This document shows, piece by piece, positions 32,330-46,300 of a stretch of DNA of 64,000 bases (within the stretch, counting starts at the first letter, position 1; each line of letters starts with the position of its first letter). Origin of the DNA: Bryoerythrophyllum caledonicum (taxonomy: Eukaryota > Streptophyta > Bryopsida > Pottiales > Pottiaceae); contig OZ020518.1 in the NCBI GenBank assembly GCA_963971425.1, positions 1,872,263 to 1,936,262 of the forward strand. The letters run 5' to 3'. A program made the position numbers and the translations under genes. Below the pieces are notes generated by a model that worked only from the letters and a program-made list of their open reading frames with translations, made no database searches and was not told where the DNA came from.

Positions 32330-32640
32330 GTGGCGTAGGGGCGATACCACATCTTGTGTTTTCTTTGCGTGGATTAGTTGTATCTTATCTACATCTCTGT
32401 TGGACATATGGCCGATGCATTGCATTCATCTAATAGATGGATTTCCATCCGTTAGGATTTTGTGCATAAGCGTATGGCGGCGCGCACGTCCTTGACTTGA
32501 CATTTTGTCAACTCAAGCTTTGTGAGTGAGTTTAGAGAGTGATAGTGATTGTATTTGCTTGTAAATGTTGTTATTTCAGTAGTAAAGACATTGTACATCC
32601 TAATCTACACTTGCACTCGTTGATTTTCTCCACTAGGTTA
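32330..32640 (+). mobile_element. LTR-like remnant, related to 9780-10110
   Basis: It shares the ordered strings CAACTCAAGCTTTGTGAGTGAG, GTAAAGACATT and CACTCGTTGATTTTCTCC with the earlier copy. This is a fossil, family undetermined. Confidence 0.4.
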
Positions 32641-34320
32641 GAGAACTGGTGGGGATGGTCTCATGGTGCAAGACAACTTGGCTCGGATGGAGGAGTTGGA
32701 AGAAATGCCTACAGAACTAAAGAAGGCGGAAATAGTAGGGAATTTTTTCTTATGATCCTTGAAAATAGAAAGGTATACCTCCATAAATTCATAGGGAAAA
32801 ACGGGCTAAGACTTCAATGAAAAAAATAGCGTGTCAAATAGTTTGATGGAAAATATTGGGAGTTTTAGAATTTGTTTGGAGAATCTAGTGAATTTCTTGG
32901 GGATTTATTTCATCTTGTATTTTGAAGGAAAATGAGGGAAATTTGGTTAAAGGCAATGCGTTAAGAAAAAATTACTTAATGTATAGAAGATGAGGGATTA
33001 GACCAAAAATTTTACATGTTTGACATTTTGAGATAATGAAGTATTGGTTTTTCCGTAATCCTTTAATAGACGTTATAAAGAAATTGAAAAGCGGTAGCTT
33101 GGAGAGACATTTTTTGGAACTTATGTTGCTTCTATCATGTTCAAAACATGGCAAAACCTTGGAGTCTCATTCTAACCCCCTCCAACCAAATATATAGTTT
33201 TTGTAAATAATCAAATCAAAATAAAAGAGGGAAATTCTAAGTATATTTTTTGGGCAATCTTCACATTATTAAGCTTGGAAAAGATTTTTTCGAAAATAGA
33301 TGGCTGTCAATTATCTTCATGCTAAAATTGGCAAAAAGACATAGTCAAACACGTAATTTGACCACATTAACATTAAAATTAATAAAAATTGGATGAAAGT
33401 TTCTAAAATGAAAAATAGAACTATCAATAGAACCAACACAATTTTAAAAAGTAAAGAGACTCAAAATTTGCTTAAAAGTATTTTAATTTTTTGATAAATT
33501 CATTATATGCTCCGAAGACACTTGAAGACACACGGTTTTCAAAAACGCATTGACCACGCCAGATTATTTGCAACATGGCTCTATTGACCACGCCAGATTA
33601 TTTTCAATTATTGACCATGCCATATTATTTGCAATTATGTCTGACCTAGCCGATGATCGCACACTACGGTTGCCCCCCTGGCCGCTGTACAAATTGTACG
33701 ACAAGTACAATTTGTACAAAATATGGAATCTCCAAATTTATAGCGGGTTTATGGGTATCTTTCCTATTGTGCACATGGTGGATTTGTGGTATCTATTGAC
33801 ATCCAATTACAATGCACACATTGAGGATTTTAAAAAAACTAGAGCAAAATGGGTAGTACAATCTTCAATGCAAGAAATGAGGAGAAAGAGTTTGTTTTTG
33901 TCAAAATTGAATTGTTGGCCCATCTGCACCAATAGTCCTTGTATCTAGTTCCAAATTATTTTTTTGAAATAATAACTTTAAACTCATGTTTTGGAACTTT
34001 TCAAAAAAATCACATTCGTTTCATTTTTGGTCGATTGGCTATCAATTAACATATTTAAATAGTGGAATCTAGTAGCCAAAGAGTAGAAGATAGTATATAG
34101 TTCTTTAAAATATAAAATTGCTATCAATAAGTTCAAATAATGAATACAAACATGTGAATCTACATTAGGACACTATAAACATTTGATGTTTGTACTCATT
34201 ATAAGTTTTTTTTTAATGCAATAAATATTTTGAATCTTAATCTTCAATATATGCAAGATTTATGGCTACACCTACTAATTTTTCCTCCAAAATATATAAT
34301 AATCTAGTCTAAAATTGAGT
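32641..34320. other. AT-rich stretch with short repeats
   Basis: It includes three imperfect copies of TTGACCACGCCAGATTATTT (about 33549-33640). A 33-bp inverted repeat, TGTACAAATTGTAC-GACAA-GTACAATTTGTACA, lies at 33686-33718. A 132-codon frame over 33550-33948 starts inside these repeats and shows no recognisable domain, so it is not called as a gene. Confidence 0.5.
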
Positions 34321-34329
34321 CCAAACTTG

Positions 34330-36360
34330 AACCCTGCCTTGAATTATGTCCAGGATAGAAAATCGTACAAGCGTAGTGTGCTTTCACCCTAGGATGTAGG
34401 TCCTACAGACGCAGCTGCACTAGTTGGAAACATATTCTTCCACTCCTCCACCTCATACCTTGGAGAGTATTTTGGAACAATTCGATCCATCTCCATACAA
34501 CATGGAACTATACAAGGTGACACCTTAAGCCCTTATCTATTCATTATCTTCTTAGAACCACTATTAAGATGGATGCAAAGGGGTAATAACGGCTACACCT
34601 TTGGAACATCACAAGTCACTATAAACTCGGTTGCTTACGCAAACAACCTTGCAGCTAAAACAGGAAAACTACAATAAATGCAAATCCAACATATTGAATC
34701 AAATTTTTTTGCGAATGGTTCGATGTTGATGTCGGCACCCAAAAATGTGCCGCCACGGGATGTCCAAACAAATCCAAAATGAACCTCACCACATTCAAAG
34801 CACTTATGCAAACCGCTAACATAAAATATTGTAACCAATCCATTCCCATACTACATCAAAACAAACCATATGTGTATCTAGGCACACATCTTGTCCCCTC
34901 ACTAAAGTAGAAGATACAAGTTCACACCACTACCACAAAACTCACTTAATAATGCAAAGAACTAATAACATGCATGCCCACTATAAAACAAAAGATAACA
35001 ATGGTAGACATAGTAATGAGATCCAGAGTAGCATATAGTTTTAATGCAGTACCATGTTCCATGCCCACCATCAAAAAACAAGACAAAAAAATCATAGCCA
35101 TTTATAAATCAATTTGTAGCCTCCCCAAATGTACGTCAAATGTCATAATCCAACTCCTAAAAAAAAATTGGATAAGAAGCTTTCTCCTTTAAAAATGCTT
35201 ACTTCCTATGTATAGGCGAGCAACTTCAAAACACATTCAACGACAAAAGTTAGACTTGGAAAGATTTGTAAAGGGCTCATCCATTATATCCTTGCCAAAT
35301 ATGATGGTGCTAAAAACAGTCCTAGGATAATCAAAGCTGATTGCATTAAATCATCAATCACTCGAATATTTTCTCTACTAAAAAACAAAGCATAAATTTA
35401 CCTTAAAAGCACACTAACAGGTTTTCCTTTAGAACCTTTACCTTTGGAGCAAATGTGGCTATAAGAAACCTACAATGACACAAGAATTAACCAACGACTC
35501 TCCCAAAAACTCTTACAAATACCATTCTTGATAAACATTACCGACTTAAAACAAATTACACTACCAAATGGAACACATATTATGAACCACAATGACTTCA
35601 AAACATTCCATGCTACACCATCCAAACTTGTAAAAAGCGCTCTTAATATTGCCCAACAATTATTTTGCTATCCCCCATGCCCTAATACATGCGCATCACC
35701 ATGCTCGACACACCCAAACCCCTACACACTTAGAGACACATATTAAGTCACCACCAACAATAACATCCATCCTAGAAACAACCCCCCATTATTTCATCCC
35801 CCCACCCACTGCACCCATCCCTTCCCCCCCACCAACACACATCCTTAGAAACCCGCCCACATATCCTATAAACCTCATTATTGACCATAATTATAGAAAA
35901 CATATCGACTCAAACAAAATTATGAGAATTGATACCAAATATTTATGCCAATAGCAATGCAATAATAATACCTACAACAAATGGTTACCCCAAAGGAACC
36001 TCTTCCCATGGCATGATCAAAACACCTCCACACATAACTCCGCAGAGTCAACACAATATTATCAATACACCCAAAATAAACTCTGTTTAGAAAGCATTCA
36101 AGCACACCACCGCGAAGAACAATCTCATGACCCAAGGTATGTCATTCCACTTATAATTATCCCTCTTCTCAATATCCACACAACCAAATGCAACCTTGAA
36201 AAAGACATTTTCACATCAAACAATACAATTAGATTATTGATGATCACACATACATATATGAAGATAATGGGAGACATCTTATCTCCATCCTTAAAGCTTC
36301 CCCATAAGTGTATGTAGGGAAAAAAAGCGAGGTCACTTCCATGTGATTGGCCCAAACGCT
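34330..36360 (+). mobile_element. LINE (non-LTR retrotransposon) remnant, copy 1
   Basis: A reverse transcriptase core is clear near 34510-34660: QGDTLSPYLFIIFLEPLLRW, then INSVAYANN, where the catalytic YADD has become YANN. Downstream come a Pro/Thr/Asn-rich region (about 35700-36130) and NKWLPQRNLFPWHDQNTSTH, which match the copy at the right end of the window (NKWLPQRVLFPRHNTNTSTH). Many frame breaks and stops run throughout, so it is dead. No target duplication or poly-A tail is seen. Confidence 0.8.
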
Positions 36361-36399
36361 AATTATATCATTGATGCTTATTGAAGATCCTAACATAAC

Positions 36400-36690
36400 C
36401 TAATTGAAAGGAAATAACATGCTGGGATCCAAATAAAGATATTGGGCATGCCAAGGCGCCCTGACATCCCAAAAAATAGAGAGAACATCCTTCACATCTA
36501 ATCTAGGTCCACTTTTTCGTAGCAACATAAAGCAGCCGCACATGGCAGCCATACGGCTGCCATGCGGCCCCCATATGGTCTCGGGTTTCCCAGGTTGGAG
36601 CCTAGCTGACGAGATGGGCGAGCCCTTCAAACCACGGAGGAACCCTGGCTTAGGCCTTCGGCGAAGGTAAGGTTTTTCACTTTTTTGCAC
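36400..36690. other. G+C-rich insert of unknown origin
   Basis: GGCAGCCATACGGCTGCC-type short inverted repeats and CGGAGGAACCCTGGC stand out from the AT-rich flanks. There is no credible gene. It could be a MITE fragment. Confidence 0.35.
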
Positions 36691-38522
36691 TTTTGGTTTT
36701 TTTTACCTACTCTACTTGACTTTGATGTTGCTTTTATCTTCTTAGCTATTCCTCTTAATAAAATTCAAATACCAAATAATCAACCATATTTACTCATTCA
36801 CATATCAACTTAATGAAAAATACTTAGTGAATGGATTAATATTTGTATAATTCAATTATTAAAAAGTCACTAATTAAAATTGATATAACTTTATATTTAA
36901 GTAAAAAGTAGGCTATTTAAAAAATGGTTCGATTATTAATTACTCACTCTATATATCTCAATATTGAAAACATGTTGGAATTAAGTTCGGTGATGATCAA
37001 ATTGTGATGGACAAAGCAAGTACACCAAAATTGTTTCGCTCAAGAGCAATAGCAATTGGAAATTGTAATGTACGTCATGCAAACATGAACATGAACAACT
37101 ATTGCTGATGGATTTTCACAAGAATACAACCTTGACATTGATTAAGGATTGTGAACACTTGAAACAATATAGGAAAGATGTCCTTCAAATTTTTTAATGG
37201 TTGTGTTTAACATATAACAAAACCCTCAACTCACAAGCACTCCTGAACGTTAGCCGCCGCAAAATCGCTATGGTGATCGAGATGGAGACAGGGATTGAGG
37301 TGGTATGGGTGATAGTTGTGGTATTGGAACCCTATTCAACATTGCGTTAGTAATAACATTAACTAGATTATTAAATAATATAGAATTCCAAAATAGAAAA
37401 AAATAGAAAAAAAAAACGAAGAAAAAAAAAAAATCCTAATTATGATGGCCACTACAATCAACAGGGGCGGGGTCACCTAGAAGGGGCTGGAAGTAGTAGT
37501 AAATCTACGAGAAAGGTGATCGGGATGGGGAAATTTTTTGTAACCAACCTTAAGGGCATGTGCGTGCACATGTTCACGATCAAGGCCCTGTTGGGTGGAT
37601 CCCGCAGCAGGTTGCCACAACCTGACCGGCACCCTGATCTTAACCATGTACGCCTGCTTATAGAAGTGGCCCAACCCTGCCAAATACGATGAGTCAAGTT
37701 CCACATCGAACTGAATTTCTTTAACTCTTTAGCACCCAGGAAGCTCGAATTAGGACTCCGGAGGTGCTTAAACTCAATTTGCATGAAATACATGAGGAAT
37801 TAGGCTTCAAGATTCGAGGTTCAGATTTGTGCACACATTACATGAACACTATCCAACAATCAGATCATGATTTGGATTTATAGAACTCTTGATAAAGCTA
37901 GGAATACAACACACAATATATCAAATACACTAAAATACAGTGGATACAATGAATGCCATGCCACATACTATGTTGTATTTCACACACATGCACATTGACT
38001 TTGGTTTTAAATTTTGATTGAACTTCGTCTTTAAAACATTCTTCATTGTTTTGTGATTGTTGATCTCTCTCTTCACATACAAAACTTCCGTTTTGATTCG
38101 TATAATGGTTGGAACATTTTTGTATACAATCAAGTAGAAAAAAAAAAAATCACCAATAATTGTGTAAAAATATTTTCTTCAAATATGATATGTCAATGCG
38201 AAGCTATCAACCTAGTGCATATGTGAACTGCTCTGATTCAAAGTCAAAAAATTATTGCAAGAATCTATTGATGGTTCAAGTAGTACACCCTCCAAAATCC
38301 ACAGTTTTCACTACCAATATATAGTAGCTGTAAACACTTTGATCTATTCCATCAACCGTTGGATGTTGTGCAAAATTTCCCCTAAGTTTAGGTCATGAAT
38401 TAAGTTCAATTTTGTATCGTAAGATGTTAATATTAGGCATTGTATTTCCATAAAATCCGGTTCAAAGAAAAAAATCAGCAGAAATCTTGGTTTTTCCAAA
38501 AACATCCCTAGGTGGTAAAGGG
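36691..38522. other. AT-rich intergenic stretch
   Basis: It contains an A-rich tract at about 37390-37430 and a small G+C-richer patch at 37460-37700. No gene is recognised. Confidence 0.45.
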
Positions 38523-39649
38523 TTAACCTCTAAGAGCCCAATTGACCCTGGAAGGACGTTCTTTTTTATTTTGGGCACGTTCCTAAATTTTTTTAAAAAA
38601 AATTCCTTTCAAAATTTGAAAATTTGAATGACCTTAATATGATCTTTGTGAAAATATTTATAATTTTTTTTAACTCATTATATAAAGGTAATAAGCCTTC
38701 AAAGTCAAATTGGGAATTTTGGATAGCTCCAAAAGTTTTGCTACAATTTTTGATTGACACGGAGATTTTTCATACATGTAGATAATAATACCTTCTTTGA
38801 AAAAGTCAAAAAAAATTCTTGCCTTTAGTGTAAAAAAACATTTTACAAGTCAAACATTTTCACACATTGTTGGGCAAGGCACCAAAACACTACACCGTTC
38901 CCTGAATATAGTGTAGACCAGACTATTTGAAATTTCCTACACTAATTGAAAATTTACATGCAATTGTTGGCTGACACACACTTGCTTGAGAACAAATACC
39001 CAATTAGAACTTGGCATGCACATGCTTTGATGAAAATTAGTGTGAGTGATCTACATCAATAATCCCTCTACACTATATTCAGTGTTTAGTGTACTTTTAA
39101 GTTTTTTTCTTCATAAAACCTAGAGATCTTCATATTTTTCACTTTTTATTTTTTTGACAACAACACGTGGTGAAAACTTTCTTTTTGACCGTTTGGATTA
39201 TCATTTTAAACATATTAAGTTCACAATAAAATAAAATGTGAGTTGGCAGTTCTTGAACTTCCACGTCTTGCACGCTTGATTTTAATATTCTACACCCCTT
39301 TTCTAGCCCTAAAAATTGGTGTATAAGGAACTAACATCATGCTTATCACAATGGTAAAGGATTTGACCTTGAGTAGTGCCAATATGACAGCAAGTGAAGT
39401 CAAAGTCTGCCAATTTACTCAACGCAGGGAAGAAATTGAACCTTTTTCTTGACTTCAAATACAATAATCTTCATATTACTGCAATGAATTGTAGCAAAAA
39501 AATGCTAAGTTTATATAAAAGTATATTTTAAGATCATACGGTTAAAAATCCAAAATATTTCTTCAAAATTGGATTTTCTTGCCACCTATTTAGAGTGGCA
39601 GTTTTGGAGTGCTTCTTGAAGGAAAATGCCTTGGGTTCTTAGGGTTTAA
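38523..39649. mobile_element. TTAA-flanked piggyBac-like element with a nested MITE
   Basis: The left end is TTAACCTCTAAGAGCCCAATTG and the right end is CTTGGGTTCTTAGGGTTTAA. Internal sequence AAGTCAAACATTTTCACACATTG is shared with the 40679-41620 and 56455-57384 copies. It carries the MITE at 38893-39091. It abuts the next TTAA element and appears to share its TTAA. Confidence 0.65.
38893..39091. mobile_element. TA-flanked MITE, single-copy-end form
   Basis: It runs from CACCGTTCCCTGAATATAGTG to CACTATATTCAGTGTTTAGTG, with TA on both sides. It is the reverse complement of the copy at 30619 but lacks that copy's 62-bp duplication. 199 bp. Confidence 0.75.
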
Positions 39650-40539
39650 TCCCTAAAGGATTGGGCCTTATGCTTCACCAAAACCACCCTAAAACTGCCA
39701 CTTTGACGTGAGATATTTCTAGACTAATTAAAACATCCGTTTACTATTTTCAACCATAGGATCTTCAAGCTAACTTTTACAATAAGACACCAATTTTTCT
39801 TGGTAAAATTTGACAATGCGGATTGTAAGATACATGCATTTGAAGAGTGCAAAATTGTTTTTTCCCATTGTGCCCAGTCAAGGCCAACGTACTTTGACTC
39901 AAGACTATGGCATATTTTTCCATTACACATTGCATAAATGATAAACTCAATGGATCTACGTTCTACCTTGTGTTAAGTCATTGCACGCCAAAAATCAAAA
40001 GTAACAGATGTGTTTACAATAAGAAAAATGGACCTGCAATAATTAGAGGTATATTAAGTGGCCCTTTACTTAAGAAAGCAATTTTATTTATTAAAAAGAA
40101 AAATAATTGTTGGATTAGAAATCCAAACCCTAGATAGAATCATCATGACTTGATCTGACAACAGAAAAAGAATAATTTAAAAAAGTAAGATCCTTAATTT
40201 CTATTCGTTTTAAAGTGAATTATTGTGGGTTGCCAAGAGCTTTCCTTCACCGCTACCCGCCTCAAAAAAGTGCACTTGTCAACTCTACAGTAGCACTATT
40301 CATCTCTATAGCACCCTACCAGCTGCCAAAAGGAACATGCTTCTTATGTTTGGAGCACTATAACTTTTTCCTTTAAGTCCAAAAAAAGATTAAAAAAAAT
40401 TCCCCGCGAAGATAACGCATATTTCTATTCTTGCTAAAAATTCCAAGAAGTTATCTTCAGAAATGGATTTTTAGGAACATGCCCAAAATTGATCTATAAT
40501 TTTGTACCCCGCATGCACAAATGGTCCTTTAGGGGTTAA
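39646..40539. mobile_element. TTAA-flanked piggyBac-like element
   Basis: It starts TTAATCCCTAAAGGATTGGG and ends AATGGTCCTTTAGGGGTTAA. The left part, from ATGCTTCACCAAAACCACCC, recurs at about 54270-54960. It is about 894 bp and non-coding. A 76-codon frame inside is not credible. Confidence 0.7.
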
Positions 40540-40678
40540 ACCATGTAGACGGATGCTACGAGAAGGGAGGTGTGGACAAAACCTAGCCCCTATTTTTCTA
40601 TTGGAGGGGGGCCCTACTTAGACCAAGGTGGGGCCTCCAAAAAAAAACTTCTAGACCCCAATTTTTTTTTAACCCCTA

Positions 40679-41620
40679 AGGTATCGTGACAGTTTTACAC
40701 CAAAAACACTTCAAACTAAATGGATTCTAGTGCAACGAATAAAGAAGGTAACCAAAACTTTGATTTTTAGTTCTGACCGTAGGATCTCAATAAAGGCTTA
40801 TTAAGTAATACATGTACAAAATTTCATAAACTTTGACCGCACGGATTAAAAGATTATAGTGTTTGAAGTCAAGCAAATGGTTCATTTTCTTCCCTGCGTT
40901 TAGTGGATCAGCAGACTCTGACTTCAGTTGGTGTAAAAAATTTTCACTACAAAAGGTCTAAATCTATTACCATCTTGTTAAGCATGATGTTAGCTCTTTA
41001 CACACCAATTTTTAGAGGTAGAGACCGGGTGTAGCATATTCAAAACAAGTGTGCAAGGAGTGGAGGCTCGAAATTTGTTAATTCACACTTTATTTTTTTG
41101 TGAACTTAATATGTTTTCGATTGATAATCCGAATGGTTAATATGAAGTTTTACATTACATATTGATGTGGAAAAAATAAAAAGTGAAAAATATGAAGATC
41201 TCTAGATTTTATGTGGAAAAGAAGAAGTTTTTTGGTACCTTGCCCGACAATGAGTGACAATGTGTGAAAATGTTTGACTTGGGTTGGTATGCTATTTTTC
41301 ACTAAAGACAAGAACTTTTTTATGACAATATGAAGGGAAATAACATTACTTGCAGGTACTGAAAATCTCACTTTCAATAGAGTGTCCTATCAAAAGTTTT
41401 TGGAGGTGCCCGAGGTGCCCGCCCTCCCCATTTAAAATTAAAAACCCTATAACTTTTTCATCGAATGTCCAATTTAGGAAAAAACTGTTTTCCCACTAAG
41501 GTCTTGGTGATGTCTTTGTATAGTAAAAATTTCAAAGAAGAATGTTGGAAACTGACACCATAGGAACCTGACCGAACTTTCAAAAAGCCCTTTTTGGACA
41601 CTTGGTACCTTAGGGGTTAA
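40679..41620. mobile_element. TTAA-flanked piggyBac-like element, long copy
   Basis: The left end is TTAACCCCTAAGGTATCG and the right end is CTTGGTACCTTAGGGGTTAA, good inverted repeats with TTAA. It is 942 bp and non-coding. Subterminal homology to the 56455-57384 copy is clear in opposite orientation. Confidence 0.75.
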
Positions 41621-43321
41621 AGTCCAAAAAAGAAGCCAATCCTGACCCACCCTCCCGTGACATCCGTCTACATGAAAAAAAGAACCCATGGAACCAGGCA
41701 CCCGGGGCATCAAAACACAAGATGTCCGCTGGTCGCCTCCAAGGGCTGTCTGCCGTATTCACCTGACTGGCACCTGACGGGCACTTGGCAAAAGAACCTT
41801 TTCCATTATTAGATGCTCCATTCGACGCAAACCCGTGAAATTGATGCTTGGGCGTGAAGGCAAAGATATGGCATCTTCAATGCACTCCAGCAGCGCTCAC
41901 AATCATTGACCACCATTCACCGGTCACAATGGATCCAAACTGTGGAGAATATCCAAGTGCGCGTGTGGTGTGACCCTCGAATTAGACGCTTTCTCTGCAT
42001 TGGATTGCAATGGGCAACCCACCCATCTCTCTCACGAGCGAACAAGCTACCAATTCTCCATCCGAAAACGGGAAATCAACCCGGACCAACTGCTGCAAGT
42101 TGCACCGCCTTACGACCGTCGCTCCTCAGCCAACCCCGTTGCTCTTAACCCTCCAACATCAGTTGTTGCTATTGGTGGCCACAGTATTCTACTTGTATCA
42201 TTGGTGTCCTATTTGAACATCATGAGGTGGAGAAATTGAAATGGCCTCCAAATGAAAGATGCTGGTTGAACAATCTTCAATCTAAAGGTGTAAGTCTTGT
42301 TATACTCTGAAGGGTGTAGTTAGTTTTAAGTGAGGCGTACATCATCAATTGTAGAATAATAAATTGGCAAATTTGTTCTTTTTACATATCTCACTTATGT
42401 TTGTTTCCTACTGAATGTTGATGCTGACTTTTACAACTGTATCATACACCAAGCTCAGGCACATGTGTGCGGATGAGCCTGCATTGGGGCCCCAACGATT
42501 GGAGGTGGGCCCCACTAATCAAAAGGTAAATATGGATAGAATTTTAAAATTATAAATTGGTTCCCAGTGTAAACGTGCTGGGAACACTTTGGAAATGGGG
42601 GAACAACATAGGAACTCATCGGGAATGCAATGGGAACGTAGTGGTAACAATATGGTTAAGAAGGTAAATCAGAAGAGGGTAACTTAATGGTTTGGTTAGG
42701 AATCACATCAGATTTTACCATGAAACTGGTGTGGGCATGAGGAGCCCAACCCGGACTTTTGGGGACCATATGATGAAGCCCCATATGATCGTCATGTGCT
42801 TCTACTTACCAACTGTTCACATACAAACCAACCGTACTAAAGGGCAGATGCGCAGCCGATGTCTTGGCTTTCCGAGCCGCACTTCCAGGAACCTCGAATC
42901 TAAAAGTAGAAATGGCCACGGTAAATTGCAACAGAGGCAACCACCGCAACTTGGCGATGATTCCCGGGCGCTGCATAATTGTTATAAATGCCGTCATAAA
43001 GCTGGGAAGCTGGCTGCTTGTCGCGCTTCTTCGCTGATAACTGGGTGATATTCTTGTGATAACCGTTATGATAGCTTCGTGATGCCTGGGAGATACCCAG
43101 GTGATAATTACAAGCAAAGTTGTCCTCACTTCACATCGGAGTGACTTTCCGAATTGGGACGAATGGTGATGGCTCGTTTCATGCACTTGAAGTAGCGATG
43201 GTGGCTTCGAGAGGTGGATTCTGCTCGAGAGTTCGTTCGGTGATGAGAGTCGTAGGGACCGTGGTTCCGGAGAGTAGTTTGTGTGTATAGTTTGCTGTTG
43301 AGGTCACGTCTCGACGTCGTG
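41621..43321. other. Region upstream of the PIN gene
   Basis: It contains a decayed relative of the CCCTTACACGTCAG family (about 42150-42330: GGTGGCCACAGTATTCTAC, GAAATGGCCTCCAAATGAAAG). Past 43000, G+C rises toward the PIN start, so promoter and 5' UTR probably lie there. No TATA box is convincing. Confidence 0.45.
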
Positions 43322-46300
43322 ATGTTGTCCGGGGCGCAGTTCTACGATGTGCTGTGCGCGGTGGTGCCGCTGTACGTGGCGCTGTTCCTCGGGTACGGCA
43401 GCCTGAGGTGGTGGGGGGTGGTGACGCCGGAGCAGAGCGCAGGCGTGAGCCGCTTCAACGCGCTGGTGGCGATGCCGACGCTCATCTTCCAGATCATTGC
43501 GTTCAACGACCCCTACACCATGGACAACAGCCTCATCGCCGCCTACTGCCTCTCCAACGCCGTCATCCTCGGTAGTTACTGGTGCACTACTGGACCGCTC
43601 TGAGACTGCACTTTAGGTTTACTAATTCTGGAACAGTTTGCTTTTTGCAGTTGGCTTGTTTGCATGGGCGTGGGGCACGAAGCGCGGCGACGGGCTGGAC
43701 TGGGTGATCACGCTGTTCCAGTGCGCGGTGATGCCCAACACCATCATCGTGGGGATTCCGGTGCTGTCGCCGCTGTATGCCATCACGGGCCCTGGGATCG
43801 CCGCCATCTTCATTGGTCAGGTGCTGTGGATATACCCGGTTTTGTTCCTGTATGAGCTTCGGGCCGCGAAGAAGCTCGGCCAAGGAGTTCTGTCCGCTGC
43901 GCAGAATGCCGTGGCGGCGCCTGTAATCGGTCATCCTCATGGCCAGAACGGTGTCCCAGGTAAACAACTTCCTCATACTCAATCATGCAACTTAGCAACC
44001 CCTCGAGTCCAGGCTGTGATCCCAATAACCCTGCTTAGTCAGGAGACAGATTATGGACCATATCAAGCGCTGCTTGCATAGCCAGGAGAGAGATCCTGGA
44101 CCATAATCAGGGGCTGGTTGCACAGTGAGACTGATTATGGACCCTTACTCCAAAGCAGGCGTTTGATTCAGGACTCATCTTGCCTGCCACCTCGACCCCG
44201 ATTATGGACCATAATCAGGGGCTGCTTGCATAGTCAGGAGACAGATTATGGACCATATCAAGCGCTGCTTGTATAGTCAGGAGACAGATTATGGACTATA
44301 ATCAGGGGCTGGTTGCACAGATTATGGACCCTTACTCCAAAGCAGGCGTTTGATTTAGGACACTTATCTTGCCTGCCACCTCGACCCCTATTATGGACCA
44401 TAATCTTCCTGCCACCTAGTTACAGCCATGTCTTGCATGGCTGTTATTTTGCTTGTAGGTCATTCATGACGTGCGCTTACGGTGAACGAATTATTCAAGG
44501 GTCATGGAAGAAAGGTAGCATACCCTGGAAACATGTGTTTTTTATGGAATATGATGTAGTCTGGCATTTCTGCAGTTATGGGACACTCCCTGGCAAGAAA
44601 CCTCGCCCTCGCATTTAAAAGGGGCGGGCCCTCTGAGCCCTGCGGGCCGGATCTCTTTATTGACCCTGCTCGAGCATTGCACCAAACCTCAGCCTCGGGT
44701 GGGTCCACTTTTCTGGCCCTGCCCGTTTTAGGGTCCTAGAGGCTTTTTTTGGCTTTTTTTTCAAAATTGGAGCTGCGGCTTCAAATTACCTTCAGCTGCC
44801 TCCTCTTGGATCAAATAGGGCCCCCCTCCAACATAAGTATAGGGGCCGGTTTTGTCCCTACCCTCCCCCACCCTTCCAAGCCTGAGGCTTGCTGCAACGC
44901 TCGACCGGGGTATTTAGGCAAATATGTGTGGGCCCTCCTCCAGCCCTGTTTCTTAATTTAGGGGCCCTCAACAATTTTTTTGTAACCAGAGACCCCTAAA
45001 CAACATGTAAAGTTTTTAATTTTTTAATTTTTATCAACAATCTAAAAATAGGGGTATATTTGCCCCACCCTTATGTGAAGGTTTGTGTGCGCTGGAATAC
45101 AGCGTTGGTGGCAGAAGTGGAGCATGAGGATTGCCGTGTAAAAATTGGGGATGCAAGAGTGGCGACAGGAAGCAATGGCATTGCAGATTTGGCCTCCGAG
45201 GCTGACGTAGCGCCGTTGCCAGTGAAGAGGAAAGAGATGGCAATTAGAGTGGGCAAGCAAATGGTGTGCCTGCCGATCACTTACTCCACTTTTCTGGGCA
45301 TCATTTACTCGCTAATTGCCGGCAGGTAATATACTTCCTATCCCCTACTATCTTACAGTTGCAAGAAATTTCCTAGTTTTCATGATTTAGTTCTATCAAA
45401 CACGTTGGGAATTTTGGCGGCTTATATGCACTTTAGCATTCAGAAAAAGCCAAAAGTTTAGAAGTTTGTGAAAGTTGGCCCTGTTTTGATGAGGTTGCTA
45501 TCCAAAAAAAAGGTGGTGCAAGTTGGGAAGGATTTAATTATAATAAATAATATTTTTTTTAGGTGGAGAGGGCTGGTAATTTCTTGGATACTTCTATAGT
45601 TGACTCATGTAAAGATGGGCCTTGGTTTCAGGTGGGAGTTTGGACCTCCTCGAATTTTGCAGAATTCCCTGGACATCATTGGCAGAATTACACTTGGCCT
45701 TACCATGTACACTATTGGTGAGAACATACTTTCCACTTTGTTTCAATTTTGGAGCACCAGTTTCATCTAATATGTACTAGGGTTGGATATTTATTTATAC
45801 GCCGGGGATTGCTTTTCTTTACATGAGACATGATTATTTATTTTAAATGAATTTCCTTCGTGAAGTTATTTTTGAGAGAAGTAAATATCATAGCTTTTTT
45901 AGATATTATTGGTTGATGTTTAAACCCACTAATATGCTAGTGCTCATTTATGGGATGTTTGGCTGCTCAGGGCTTTTCATGGCAGGCCAAAAGAAGTTGA
46001 TAACGTCATGGTGGGCTGCATTTTATGGAGCACTTTGCCGTTTTATTCTGGGCCCCGGTGCAATGGGTCTTGCATCCTATTTACTAGGACTACGTGGTGA
46101 TACCTTGCGATTTGCAATCTTGCAGGTTCGTGGTTATTTAATTGTACCATGTAATGAAATAAAATTTGAAAAATCATTTAAAACGAAATGAAATTATATC
46201 ACAAATAGAGTTAATACTAGAGTTTTCCTGAAAGTCACCAAAATACACTGGATAGGTACCCCAAATCTTAAGGTCTTATGTTAGTAACCGGGACCACATG

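Noticed and set aside
33550-33948. 132-codon frame
   Set aside because: It begins in short tandem repeats and contains a palindrome. There is no domain and no splice context.
45847-46191. 114-codon frame starting in PIN intron sequence
   Set aside because: Only 45971-46125 is the PIN exon. The rest is intron readable by chance.
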